From Lysinibacillus fusiformis (GTDB lineage: Bacteria > Bacillota > Bacilli > Bacillales_A > Planococcaceae), in NCBI GenBank assembly GCA_030027265.1, contig JASENG010000001.1, forward strand, positions 248,001-312,000: DNA of 64,000 nucleotides, written 5' to 3'. Position numbers and translations under genes: made by a program. Every line of letters starts with the position of its first letter. The stretch's first letter is position 1. Below the pieces are notes generated by a model that saw nothing but the letters and a program-made list of their open reading frames with translations, searched no databases and was not told where the DNA came from. This document shows positions 36,063 to 44,664 of this stretch, piece after piece.

Positions 36063-36187
36063 TGACATCTAGCTCCAGCACCCTAGCCCCTCGAGGTCGC
36101 TTCTGTACCTTCCCACGTGTGGCAAGCACACTTGTCAGGTCCCTCCAGCGCTTGTCAGGGCTAATCAGGGCGCTTGCGCTTTTGTTT
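36063..36187 (+). repeat. GC-rich interspersed structured repeat of the Bacillaceae type
   Basis: About 125 bases, far richer in GC than the surroundings. Begins with CTAGCTCCAGC and CCTAGCCCCTCGAGGTCGCT and ends with GCTAATCAGGGCGCTTGCGC. The two ends can pair (AGC-CCCT-AGCCC with GGGCT-AGGGCGCT) to make an extended stem. I recognise this consensus from intergenic regions of many Bacillaceae; its function is not known to me. Confidence 0.7.
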
Positions 36188-36307
36188 TGAGGAAAAATCT
36201 ATAAAGGGAAAATTACAGTACAACTAGAAATACTTATATTAGAAACTATAGCCAATTCGATGAAACGGCAAAGGGAAATGATGAAACACACTTAAAGGAG
36301 GTATTGG

Positions 36308-37087
36308 ATGAAACTTATCAATCCAACGTCCATAGCAGGTTGGTTACAGCCTCATTCATTGGAATGGTACAAGCAGCTTGGCCAGCTTGAAGGAAAGTAC
36401 ATATATCCTTGGAGTTCAGAGCTCGCAGAACCAAATGGCGAGTCAATTTTTGATAGAGAAGTCACCCAAATGATTGGCAATCAAAAGGTATTGGATGTTG
36501 GATGCGGACACGGAGAATTCACTTTAAAATGTAGTGAAATTGCAAAAGAAATCATTGGTTTTGATGTCACCGAGACTTTTATTCAAGCAGGATCAGCAAA
36601 CCAAAAAACAAATGTATCCTTCGTTTTGGGCAACAGCAAACAAGAATTGCCTTTTAAGAATAATGAGTTTGATTGTGCATACGTAAGAAAGGGGCCCACT
36701 TCCGCCTATCCAGATCTGAAAAGAGTAGTGAAGAAGGGTGGTACCATAATAGGGCTGCATCCCGGTGATGAGTCAAATAAGGAACTTCCACTTTTATTCC
36801 CCAATTTATTTGAACCTGGAAATGGTACACCGATTTTTGATGCTATTACAGAAAGAATGGCTGTCAGCAATTATTCTTCTTCCAGCATAGAGGTCATTAA
36901 TAGTATGGAATATATCAAATTGCCTGAGGATTTATTAAAACTTCGCTGCTTTGGTCAGCCGCCGATAATCTATGAAACCTTGAAAGAAAAAATTTTTTCA
37001 GAAGTAGATAAGGTTTTTCAACAAAATGCTGTAATGGAAGGCTTGCCGGTCACTTTCTCGCGGTATTTGGTTCGTATTGTTGTTTAG
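36308..37087 (+). CDS. Class I SAM-dependent methyltransferase
   Basis: 259 residues. SAM-binding motif I VLDVGCGHGEFTLKC at about 58-72, motif II region IIGFDVTETFIQAG, and a post-motif segment EFDCAYVRKGPTSAYPDLKR. AAAGGAGG precedes the ATG. The C-terminal part lacks a known specificity domain. It resembles RlmA-like and other small-molecule or rRNA methyltransferases. Substrate unknown. Confidence 0.85.
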   Translation: MKLINPTSIAGWLQPHSLEWYKQLGQLEGKYIYPWSSELAEPNGESIFDREVTQMIGNQKVLDVGCGHGEFTLKCSEIAKEIIGFDVTETFIQAGSANQKTNVSFVLGNSKQELPFKNNEFDCAYVRKGPTSAYPDLKRVVKKGGTIIGLHPGDESNKELPLLFPNLFEPGNGTPIFDAITERMAVSNYSSSSIEVINSMEYIKLPEDLLKLRCFGQPPIIYETLKEKIFSEVDKVFQQNAVMEGLPVTFSRYLVRIVV

Positions 37088-37117
37088 CCGTAAAGGTAGA
37101 TTTTAAGGAGGGCTATG

Positions 37118-37306
37118 ATGGCAAAAATAATAAGCATTTTTTTCTTAACACTCTTCATTAGTATCATTTTGTTTTTTATCTTTGGAAACTTATTTGAGGG
37201 TTTAGGGGCAGATATTCTCGTTGTTGGCACAATCATTATCATTCTGCTGGCATTTTTGATTGCTCAGATGTTTTATTTAATAGAGTTGGTAAAGAGGAAA
37301 TTATAA
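37118..37306 (+). CDS. Small two-helix membrane protein
   Basis: 62 residues, placed at the second of two adjacent ATGs for better distance from AAGGAGGG. Two hydrophobic helices (FFLTLFISIILFFIFGNL and ILVVGTIIIILLAFLIAQMF) and a basic tail. No family recognised. Confidence 0.6.
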   Translation: MAKIISIFFLTLFISIILFFIFGNLFEGLGADILVVGTIIIILLAFLIAQMFYLIELVKRKL

Positions 37307-37347
37307 GTGTTGTTCATAAAGAATCCGCTAAAAAGGAGATGGTAAAT

Positions 37348-37725
37348 GTGAGAAAACCGCTTTTAAAAGGGATGGAAGGCGTTTTTATTCCGGTTCAGGA
37401 CCCGGAAGCTTCTGCAAAATGGTACGAGGAGATTCTTGGCTTTCAACTAATATACATGGAGGAAGAGGCTGCTGTCATGAGAATACATGAACAATCCCAA
37501 ACAGTGGTTTGTCTTGTGCGAACGATTAATCATCAACCAATGCAATTTCCCGAAAATAATTTCGGCGTGGGGAAGTATTATAATTTTATCCCTCAAGATA
37601 TTGAAGAAACCCACAAGGTTCTTCTTGAAAAGAATGTGGTGGTTAACCCGATCGGGGGGGAAGGGGCGAGCAGATTCTTTACGTTCTTTGACCCTGATGG
37701 TAATCCCCTTGGTGTTTGCCAATAG
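37348..37725 (+). CDS. VOC (glyoxalase/bleomycin-resistance) family protein
   Basis: 125 residues from the GTG at 37348 (AAGGAG 9 bases upstream; the ATG at 37339 abuts the site). Vicinal-oxygen-chelate fold: FIPVQDPEASAKWYEEILGF at the N-terminus and SRFFTFFDPDGNPLGVCQ at the C-terminus. The usual N-terminal metal His is replaced here by other residues, so metal use is uncertain. Substrate unknown. Confidence 0.85.
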   Translation: MRKPLLKGMEGVFIPVQDPEASAKWYEEILGFQLIYMEEEAAVMRIHEQSQTVVCLVRTINHQPMQFPENNFGVGKYYNFIPQDIEETHKVLLEKNVVVNPIGGEGASRFFTFFDPDGNPLGVCQ

Positions 37726-37757
37726 GGGTTGTTTTTGTAATTGAATTCTCGTTTTGG

Positions 37758-37789
37758 GCATCTCTCTTGGTATGGAGAGATGCTTTTTA
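37758..37789 (+). terminator. Intrinsic terminator
   Basis: GCATCTCTC pairs with GAGAGATGC, followed by TTTTTAT. Confidence 0.85.
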
Positions 37790-37905
37790 TTTATCTAATG
37801 GAGAGTTTAACAATAAATATAAGTTAAAAATTAATAAAATTTTATTGCAAAACGATAAATTTTGTGTTAAATTCAATATATAATAAATTTAGTGAGGTGC
37901 TTTTT

Positions 37906-38388
37906 ATGGAACGAGGTTCAACACTCATTCTAAAGATTGCTGTTATTCTAATGGGTTTGCCAGTTCTGGCAGTATGTATTTTTGTAGTTCCGCAAATCGC
38001 AATGTATTCAGCAGAATTGTATCCTGATTTTGCTATCATCAAATATTTAATGTTCATTGTCATGTATGGAGCAGCCATTCCATTTTACATTGCTCTGTAC
38101 CAGGCCTTTAAGCTTTTAAGCTATATTGATAAAAATAAGGCTTTTTCGCAAATTTCAGTACAGGCTTTAAAAAATATCAAATTCAGTGCAATTGCAATCA
38201 GTATCTTGTATGTAGTGGGAATGCCGCTTTTCTATATGTTTGCTGAACGAGATGATGCACCGGGGGTTATTTTAATTGCTGCGGTATTCGTCTTTGCTCC
38301 ATTAGTTGTTGCAGTCTTTGCTGCTGTACTCCAAAGACTTTTGCAGGAAGCTATTAATATTAAATCAGAAAATGATTTAACGGTCTGA
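37906..38388 (+). CDS. DUF2975 membrane protein
   Basis: 160 residues from the ATG at 37906 (GTGAGG about 9 bases upstream). Four transmembrane helices (about 9-28, 44-66, 95-118, 125-148). DUF2975 signature around LSYIDKNKAFSQISVQALKN. In Bacillales this family is almost always followed by a tiny XRE regulator, as here (10-base gap). The pair probably forms a self-regulated membrane-sensor unit; the role is unknown. Confidence 0.85.
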   Translation: MERGSTLILKIAVILMGLPVLAVCIFVVPQIAMYSAELYPDFAIIKYLMFIVMYGAAIPFYIALYQAFKLLSYIDKNKAFSQISVQALKNIKFSAIAISILYVVGMPLFYMFAERDDAPGVILIAAVFVFAPLVVAVFAAVLQRLLQEAINIKSENDLTV

Positions 38389-38398
38389 GGTGAGAACA

Positions 38399-38620
38399 AT
38401 GGCAATTATTATTAATATTGACGTAATGTTGGCAAAACGAAAAATGAGTGTTACAGAGTTATCAGAAAGAGTTGGAATCACAATGGCAAACCTTTCAATC
38501 TTAAAAAATGGAAAGGCAAAAGCGATAAGGTTATCTACTTTAGAGGCGATTTGTAAGGCGTTGGATTGTCAGCCCGGAGATATTTTAGAATACAAAAGTG
38601 ATGAAGACAGTCAGGGATAA
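38399..38620 (+). CDS. YozG-type small XRE regulator
   Basis: 73 residues from the ATG at 38399 (GAGGTGAG upstream). Almost all of it is one helix-turn-helix (KRKMSVTELSERVGITMANL, ILKNGKAKAIRLSTLEAICK). It ends in the usual LDCQPGDILEYK. It is the partner of the upstream DUF2975 protein and probably represses its own operon. Confidence 0.9.
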   Translation: MAIIINIDVMLAKRKMSVTELSERVGITMANLSILKNGKAKAIRLSTLEAICKALDCQPGDILEYKSDEDSQG

Positions 38621-38626
38621 CCGGTC

Positions 38627-39238
38627 ATGATGGGAAAGAAAAAGACGGTTTATATTTTATTGACCGACACGGGTTCGTTGCTTACAAAGATTATTAAATG
38701 GTATACGAATGCACCTTATAATCATGTCTCCATCGCTTTTGACGAAAAATTAGATGAAATCTATAGCTTTGGGAGAAAACATCCAAGAAATCCGCTGAAT
38801 GCCGGTTTCGTAAGAGAAGATGTGTATTTTGGAACGTATCGATATTTTGATGACACCAGTTGTCTATTATTAATGATGGATGTCTCATCAAGTGAGTATA
38901 TTCGCATCCGTAATGTTATCCAAAACTTTAATTTAAACAAAGATAAGTATTCTTATAATTTGCTGGGACTGATTGGAGTGGCGATGGATTATCCGATTCA
39001 CCAGGAAAATAAATATTTTTGTTCCCAATTTGTTGCCGAAGTATTTGAAAAAAGTGGATTGAATTTATGGCAGCTTCCGCCTGCACTCATTTCGCCAGAT
39101 GACTTTTTAAAGCATCCAAGATTTGAAGCCGTCTACGAGGGAAGCTTGTACAAATATCCATTATTGGACCATGGTCTGCTGACAGAGCCGGTGACGAGTA
39201 TTGACTATTTTCCTTTAAAAAAGAAGGTAACATTATAA
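38627..39238 (+). CDS. Permuted NlpC/P60-like (YiiX-type) cysteine hydrolase
   Basis: 203 residues. The order of catalytic candidates is reversed relative to papain: His33 in APYNHVSIAFDE comes first and Cys132 in NKYFCSQFVAEVFEKSGL second, as in the YiiX/YaeF permuted family. No signal peptide, so cytosolic. It starts 6 bases after the YozG-type gene and may be cotranscribed with it. Family members act on amide or thioester bonds; substrate unknown. Confidence 0.75.
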   Translation: MMGKKKTVYILLTDTGSLLTKIIKWYTNAPYNHVSIAFDEKLDEIYSFGRKHPRNPLNAGFVREDVYFGTYRYFDDTSCLLLMMDVSSSEYIRIRNVIQNFNLNKDKYSYNLLGLIGVAMDYPIHQENKYFCSQFVAEVFEKSGLNLWQLPPALISPDDFLKHPRFEAVYEGSLYKYPLLDHGLLTEPVTSIDYFPLKKKVTL

Positions 39239-39298
39239 TCATCTAAATATGGTACGGGCTCACTTTGATGGTGTCCACAGTTACTAGCAATACAAGCA

Positions 39299-39338
39299 GG
39301 GTGTGAAGTCACAGTGATTTCTCACCCTATTTTTTAGG
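39299..39338 (+). terminator. Intrinsic terminator
   Basis: GGGTGTGAA and TTTCTCACCC arms, followed by TATTTTTT. Confidence 0.7.
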
Positions 39339-39362
39339 TAAAGTTATTTGACCTCACTGTGA

Positions 39363-39550
39363 ATAAGTGGAAAATTTCCAGTTAAATCCAAAACTTCCCA
39401 TATTCTCGTTAAAATAAAGGTGAAAGTTCCGCTTATATCAATTAAATCCTTTCATTTCGACTCATTTTAAGCAGATAACCGGAAAATCTCCTTTTAATCC
39501 CGTATCTAAAGCCTTCACTTGATACATTAACCGGAAAATTTCCGGTTAAT
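39363..39550 (+). repeat. Interspersed element, copy 2: four small palindromes
   Basis: Units near 39363, 39416, 39475 and 39526 (for example ACCGGAAAATTTCCGGTTAA). Steps are about 53, 59 and 51, matching copy 1 at 30416-30603. Joining sequences are also similar (TTT-GAC-TTT-AAG/GAG-GATA). No gene is seen in 39239-39705. Confidence 0.65.
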
Positions 39551-39705
39551 AATTCCTACCCACACGAAATTAACCATGGTTACTTATGTCCCTCTCATTT
39601 ACGGCTTAATCACTTCCAAAGAATTTAGAGGTCATCTTTTTGTTTTTTTATCGTAAATGGTGTCAAACCTATGGAAAGGATTTGAAATAAGGGGAGGCGT
39701 TACGA

Positions 39706-40602
39706 ATGTTAGATTGCGTCATTATTGGTGGAGGTCCGTCAGGCTTGAATGCTTCACTCGTTCTTGCGCGGGCGAGAAAAAATATTATTTTGTTTGATGA
39801 AGACAAACCGAGAAATGCAGTGACACATGAATCCCATGGTTTTATCACTCGGGATGGGATTAAGCCATCGGAATTTAAAAGATTGGCGAAACAAGATTTG
39901 CTGAAATATCCAAATTTAACAATGCAAAATCAACGGGTAGTTGACGTGAAAAAAGAAAAACAAGGCTTTTCAATTTATACCGAGAGCGGGGATGTGTATG
40001 AATCCAGAAAGGTAATTTTAGCGACAGGACTAAAAGAGGATATTCCCGAAATAGATGGAATTCATGATTTCTATGGAACCAGTTTATTTAGTTGTCCCTT
40101 CTGCGATGGATGGGAGCTGCAGAATCGTCCGCTCGTACTTATTGCAGACAATCCAAATGCTTTTCATAAGGCGAAATTAATTTTTAATTGGAGTAAGGAC
40201 TTAGTTGTTTGTACCAATGGGAATAATATTTTTTCGGATGAACAGAAGGAATTATTAGCCAATAATAATATCCAAATTATCGAAGACGAGATTTTAGCAT
40301 TGCAAGGTGACAAGGGCCAATTAAACTCAATCCGATTCAAAAATGGATATGAAATTGAGAGGACAGGAGGATTTGTAATGGCTCAATTAAAACAAGCAAC
40401 ATCCCTTGCTGAATCCCTTGGATGTAATCTGCTGCCAAATGGAGGAATTGAAACAGATCATTTTGGACGTACCAATATTGAAGGAGTCTATGCAAGCGGA
40501 GATCTTACAAAGGCTACTCCATTTCAGGTTATTGTTGCTGCAAGTGAGGGAGCGATAACTGCGATGGGTGTCGTAAATGATTTAATAAAAGAAGATTGGT
40601 AA
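39706..40602 (+). CDS. FAD/NAD(P) oxidoreductase, thioredoxin-reductase-like
   Basis: 298 residues. N-terminal FAD motif IIGGGPSGLNASLVLARARK, a CPFC redox pair (about residues 137-140, SLFSCPFCDGWEL), and the C-terminal FAD motif GVYASGDLTKATPFQVIVAA. The NADPH site of classic thioredoxin reductase (GGGDSA) is replaced by VLIADNPNAFHKA. So this is a TrxB-like protein that may take electrons from another source. GGGGAGG precedes the ATG. Partner unknown. Confidence 0.85.
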   Translation: MLDCVIIGGGPSGLNASLVLARARKNIILFDEDKPRNAVTHESHGFITRDGIKPSEFKRLAKQDLLKYPNLTMQNQRVVDVKKEKQGFSIYTESGDVYESRKVILATGLKEDIPEIDGIHDFYGTSLFSCPFCDGWELQNRPLVLIADNPNAFHKAKLIFNWSKDLVVCTNGNNIFSDEQKELLANNNIQIIEDEILALQGDKGQLNSIRFKNGYEIERTGGFVMAQLKQATSLAESLGCNLLPNGGIETDHFGRTNIEGVYASGDLTKATPFQVIVAASEGAITAMGVVNDLIKEDW

Positions 40603-40651
40603 GAGGTTCGTTGAAAAATAATTACTTATTGAAGGAACACAGTACTATGTG

Positions 40652-40707
40652 TTACTATATACTAGTAATAAGTAATACTTAATATCAGTGTTACAATATA
40701 CCAGTGA
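40652..40707. promoter_or_regulatory. Two PadR-type operator-like dyads
   Basis: TTACTATATACTAGTAA at 40652-40668 has perfect 6-bp arms. A degenerate copy TTACAATATACCAGTGA lies at 40691-40707, 39 bp further. Both are upstream of the PadR gene. A related string TAGTAAGTAATAC recurs near 41545. Probable autoregulatory operators. Confidence 0.55.
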
Positions 40708-40753
40708 TTCTGATTCTGGAAAAATATAGCGAGTTAAAGAGGGGGTACCAATT

Positions 40754-41098
40754 TTGGAAAATATCACTGAAATGCTTAAAGGAGTTCTCGAAGGGTGTGT
40801 GCTAGAGATTATCAGCCGTGGAGAAACTTATGGCTATGAAATTACCCAACAGCTGCGAGAACTGGGTTTCACTGATGTAGTGGAAGGCACGGTTTATACG
40901 ATTACCATGCGGCTAGAGAAAAATAATTTGGTAAACATTGAGAAAAAGCCATCCACTATGGGACCGCCGAGAAAATTTTACACACTTAACATGGAAGGTC
41001 ATAAGCAGCTCGAACTTTTTTGGAAAAAATGGGAATTTGTTTCTAGTAAAATTAATGAACTCAAAACGAAAATAAAATCAAAAGGAGAGGTATTATGA
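40754..41098 (+). CDS. PadR-family transcriptional repressor
   Basis: 114 residues from a TTG with GAGGGGG 8 bases upstream. Winged helix: [20 protein letters not shown], then [20 protein letters not shown], and the wing PPRKFYTL. The C-terminal dimer helix is short. PadR repressors sense small molecules and usually control their own operon. The downstream DUF1048 gene overlaps by 4 bases. Confidence 0.95.
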   Translation: MENITEMLKGVLEGCVLEIISRGETYGYEITQQLRELGFTDVVEGTVYTITMRLEKNNLVNIEKKPSTMGPPRKFYTLNMEGHKQLELFWKKWEFVSSKINELKTKIKSKGEVL

Positions 41099-41433
41099 GT
41101 ATTTTTGAAAAAATTATTGGAAGTCTGGATGACAAACGAGAATGGAAAGCAATGGAGGCACGGGCGAAGGGGCTTCCGAATGAATACTTCAATGCATACA
41201 ATGCTATCAAAAAATATATGTGGACAGCGGGTGGTCCATCCGACTGGAAGGATATAAGCCGTATCTTTGGCAGCATTCTAGATCTTTTCGAGGAAGGTGC
41301 AGCAGAAGGGAAGAAAGTCACTGACCTTACGGGAGAGGACGTAGCTGCTTTTTGCGATGAACTAGTGAAGGACGCGAAAACTTGGAAGGATAAGTATCGC
41401 ACAAAGTTGAACGATACAATTGGTCGTGGCTAA
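41095..41433 (+). CDS. DUF1048 protein
   Basis: 112 residues. DUF1048 hallmarks: [20 protein letters not shown] and [18 protein letters not shown]. Usually encoded directly after a PadR gene, as here, with ATGA overlap. Helical cytosolic protein; function unknown, probably connected to the signal that the PadR protein senses. Confidence 0.9.
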   Translation: MSIFEKIIGSLDDKREWKAMEARAKGLPNEYFNAYNAIKKYMWTAGGPSDWKDISRIFGSILDLFEEGAAEGKKVTDLTGEDVAAFCDELVKDAKTWKDKYRTKLNDTIGRG

Positions 41434-41621
41434 CAGCAATCATGAAGACATTGGGAAAAAGTAAATTCAATAGATATTATCGGCTGGATAAGAAGGATTT
41501 AACATGAAATGCTACCTAACTATTCAGTTCTATTTTTAGTGTAGTAGTAAGTAATACAGAATATCGTTAGTACTTAGTAGAGGGATTTTGCGAATTAGGA
41601 TCTAGAATTCCATAACTGGAT

Positions 41622-41702
41622 ATTTTTGCTTGCGTGATGCTTTGGCATCAGCATTATTGCTTATTTCTTTGCTAGTAAAGCATTTAAACGCAAATTAGGA
41701 TA
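41622..41702 (+). pseudogene. Possible remnant of a small membrane protein
   Basis: Frame FLLA, stop, CFGISIIAYFFASKAFKRKLG then stop. It looks like the end of a one-helix protein broken by a nonsense codon. Low certainty. The remaining 41434-41861 holds the repeat of the operator-like string and a hairpin at 41759-41800 but no gene. Confidence 0.3.
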
Positions 41703-41758
41703 AGTACGTCATTATGAGGATTAACCATCTAAACAAATGGATTAGTTCATTGAAGAAG

Positions 41759-41800
41759 AAGGACATAACATATTAGGTTACATAAATATGTTATGTCCTT
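41759..41800. repeat. 14-bp perfect inverted repeat
   Basis: AAGGACATAACATA and TATGTTATGTCCTT around a 14-base loop. Little T-run on either side, so its role as a terminator between converging units is uncertain. Confidence 0.6.
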
Positions 41801-41861
41801 TCATAGATGTCCAAGCTTTTTGTTGAGCAAAAAAGCTGGAATTGTTTTCGAAGCTCTGAAT

Positions 41862-42200
41862 TCAATTCGCAGCAGGCGGGATCACTCCGTAAACAAGTAA
41901 AATAAATAATACGAGTCCGATTAGCAATAGGAGTATCGAAGCTGTAAAAATAGGCCCTCTCTTGAAAATAAAGGGCTCGCTTTTTTGAATAATCCCGGTT
42001 CTGGCACTGACCTCAGAAGTGGTCATATTCGAGATGATGCCGCCGCTGCTAGTAAAGAAGAAAATTATCACCGTAAAGGCCAGCCCCACGAAGAACATTA
42101 CTTCAATTATTCTCACGGAAAAGAAAAAGCCAACCGAATATGCAACGAGCAATTCGATAAGAAAGGCAATTGACATAATAGATAAAGACTTTTTGCTCAT
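41862..42200 (-). CDS. Small three-helix membrane protein
   Basis: 112 residues from the ATG at 42200 with GGAGGAGTG ahead. Helices at about 6-25, 30-48 and 88-106 flank a loop with SGGIISNMTTSEVSARTGI. The family is not recognised by name. It is divergent from the PhoD-like gene. Confidence 0.65.
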   Translation of the reverse strand: MSKKSLSIMSIAFLIELLVAYSVGFFFSVRIIEVMFFVGLAFTVIIFFFTSSGGIISNMTTSEVSARTGIIQKSEPFIFKRGPIFTASILLLLIGLVLFILLVYGVIPPAAN

Positions 42201-42371
42201 AAACACTCCTCCTGTAAATTTTGAAAATTCATTTAATTATTATTTTACTATATTTACGAAAACAGATGGAAAAAGTTTCAAATTGTTTAACCTTTAGAGG
42301 AATCCCTTCATATCACATTCATTGGGCTTTTTGCATATTGTAGGAAAAGTCTAAGATGAGGGGAAGAAAAC

Positions 42372-44435
42372 ATGAATTCTGATTTGTTTCCTGCTCTTTT
42401 AGCTGGTCCGATGATACGTCGTGTCGAAACTTCTCAAGCCTATGTTTGGGTAGCAACGAGTAAGGAATTTTCCATTAATGCGGAAGTTTTTAACATTGAT
42501 ACAGTGGGGGAGACTGATCAATATTCGAAAATCAACTCTCAAACCACTACAGAAACCATTCAATTCGGAGACAACCTTTTTATCCATTTAATTCAAATTA
42601 CTCCTAGTAAAAATTCTTTTCCTACCAATCAATTAATCGGTTATAATTTGCATTTCAAAAATCATCAAGAAGCCTTTGACCTAGGGAAACTAGGTCTTCT
42701 TACTCCAAACAATCCCGATAATATTGTCTATGATTCTTTCAAGTATCCTACCTTCTTTATTCCGGAAAAGCATTCAAAGATACCAACTGCTTTATTATTT
42801 GGTTCTTGTCGAAAGCCTCATGGAGAAGGGGAGGATGCCCTTGCTAAAAGTGACCTTCTATTAGAAGCGCAGTGTCGGGATTTAAATAGTCGGCCAGAAA
42901 TGCTTTTTTTGATGGGTGATCAAATTTACGCAGATGACGTAGCCGATCCGCTATTTAGGCCGATTCATCAGCTAGGAAAAGCATTAATGGGCGCAGCAGA
43001 GGATTTGGCATCCGTCGACCAGAGAATAATGGCGAAACCATATAAAACTTCTTTAAGCGGAATTAACGGAAGAAAAGAATGTATGAAGGAGATTGCCGGT
43101 TTCTCATCTCGAAAGTCTGCCAATCATCTGATTGAATTCGGTGAGTATGCGGCGATGTATTTATTTTCATGGAGTCCTGTTTTATGGGAGTTAGGTCAGA
43201 AAGGTCATTTCTTTGAAACCTTTGATGAGGCATTTGATAATGAACATTTTCATTTAAAATTATCTAAAGGTACAGATGCGCTAAAGAAACTCGAAAAATC
43301 ACAATTACAGAAACGCTACACGGAGCAAGAAGCCCTGATGGCGAATTGTCAAATGGCTACTTATAAAATCAGGAGATTATTTGCCAATATCCCCACATAT
43401 ATGATTTTTGATGATCATGATATTACAGATGATTGGAATATCAATGCGGATTGGAAAGAGAATGTCCGATCATCTCCACTAGGTAAACATATTATTGCGA
43501 ATGGTTTATCGGCCTATTTTGCCTTTCAAGGGTGGGGAAATGAACCGGAAGTCTTCCGAGAAGTGTTTATTCCTAAGTTGAAACAATATTTTCAGCATTT
43601 ACGGAATGGTCAGATGATGGCTCATCACGAGGAATGGATGAAATTGTTATGGGAGCATCAGCCGTGGCATTTTGTAGCTCCTACAACAACGAAAGCGGTA
43701 TTTCTTGATACACGGACATTGAGGGAATATGAGGATAAGCCGAATACAAATCTCTTGGAGCAGCTAGTTGAAGAAAGAGCTTACCCGCCGCAGCTTGTAA
43801 ATGAGCAGGGATATCTGGAAATTACCGGCCAGCTGCAGAGAAGTGGTTGGGAGAAAGGCGATCCCCTGATTATTGTGTCACCAACGCCAGTGATTGGATT
43901 TGATTTAATCGAAAATGCGGTTCTTTATATTTTGCCGACATTACAGAAGCTGGGAGCTCATGCCCAAACAATATTGGATGTTGAAGCCTGGAGGTATAAT
44001 GGGAAAGGGCTTACCAATCTACTCAATCAGTTGGCGGAATGGTGTTCGAGCAACGTGGTCATTCTATCCGGAGATGTACATTACAGTTTTTCGGTCGTTT
44101 CATCTTTCAAATTTTCGGATGCGAAAGAATTGCATGTAAAGCAAATTACATCAAGCCCAATCAAAAATATAAGCTTTAAAAATCTTGGGATGCTCATGAA
44201 AGTTCCAGTTTTGCTAAATCAAATGCTGCAGCAATCAGAACCCATTTACCGTTATTGTGATACTTCTTACCAGATTCATGACTCTGATACAAACGCCCTG
44301 CCGGATGAGGAATTTCTATGGAAAGAGCAGTTGATTTACGATCTAATTGCAGGCAGCACTATAATCGAAACGGAAAACACCTTGGGATTACTGTTATATT
44401 CTACTGATCATGTTGAGCGTAAGTTTATTAGATAG
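42372..44435 (+). CDS. PhoD-like metallophosphatase (alkaline phosphatase D family)
   Basis: 687 residues. Metallophosphoesterase motifs in order: LLFGSCRKPHGEGEDALAK, MGDQIYADDV, the signature DDHDITDDWNI, WHFVAPTTTKAVFLDTRTL, and the C-terminal metal motif VVILSGDVHYSFSVV. There is no signal peptide or Tat motif, unlike secreted PhoD, so it is probably cytosolic. AGGGGAAG lies ahead of the ATG. Substrate may be a phosphodiester or polyphosphate compound. Confidence 0.85.
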   Translation: MNSDLFPALLAGPMIRRVETSQAYVWVATSKEFSINAEVFNIDTVGETDQYSKINSQTTTETIQFGDNLFIHLIQITPSKNSFPTNQLIGYNLHFKNHQEAFDLGKLGLLTPNNPDNIVYDSFKYPTFFIPEKHSKIPTALLFGSCRKPHGEGEDALAKSDLLLEAQCRDLNSRPEMLFLMGDQIYADDVADPLFRPIHQLGKALMGAAEDLASVDQRIMAKPYKTSLSGINGRKECMKEIAGFSSRKSANHLIEFGEYAAMYLFSWSPVLWELGQKGHFFETFDEAFDNEHFHLKLSKGTDALKKLEKSQLQKRYTEQEALMANCQMATYKIRRLFANIPTYMIFDDHDITDDWNINADWKENVRSSPLGKHIIANGLSAYFAFQGWGNEPEVFREVFIPKLKQYFQHLRNGQMMAHHEEWMKLLWEHQPWHFVAPTTTKAVFLDTRTLREYEDKPNTNLLEQLVEERAYPPQLVNEQGYLEITGQLQRSGWEKGDPLIIVSPTPVIGFDLIENAVLYILPTLQKLGAHAQTILDVEAWRYNGKGLTNLLNQLAEWCSSNVVILSGDVHYSFSVVSSFKFSDAKELHVKQITSSPIKNISFKNLGMLMKVPVLLNQMLQQSEPIYRYCDTSYQIHDSDTNALPDEEFLWKEQLIYDLIAGSTIIETENTLGLLLYSTDHVERKFIR

Positions 44436-44497
44436 ATGTGCGAAACGAACACATATCCAAAATGGTTAGAACTTGCTTGAATAAAATATGCACTAAT

Positions 44498-44543
44498 AGG
44501 CTTAAATCCGGACTTTGCCCAAACTGGATTTAGGCCTTTTTTA
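44498..44543 (+). terminator. Intrinsic terminator
   Basis: AGGCTTAAATCC pairs with GGATTTAGGCCT, followed by TTTTTTA. Confidence 0.85.
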
Positions 44544-44664
44544 TTTCCCGCCGACATTTTCTTCAAAAAGTAGTAATATAATAGTTTCCATTCGGTTTTT
44601 TCTACTATTAATTGGAGGAAATCAGAGAAAACAAATTGAATAAAGAACTTATGGGGGATGGGTG

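Noticed and set aside
30416-39550. CRISPR array
   Set aside because: The palindromic units are degenerate, only four per site, the joining sequences are similar between sites instead of unique, and no cas gene is present.
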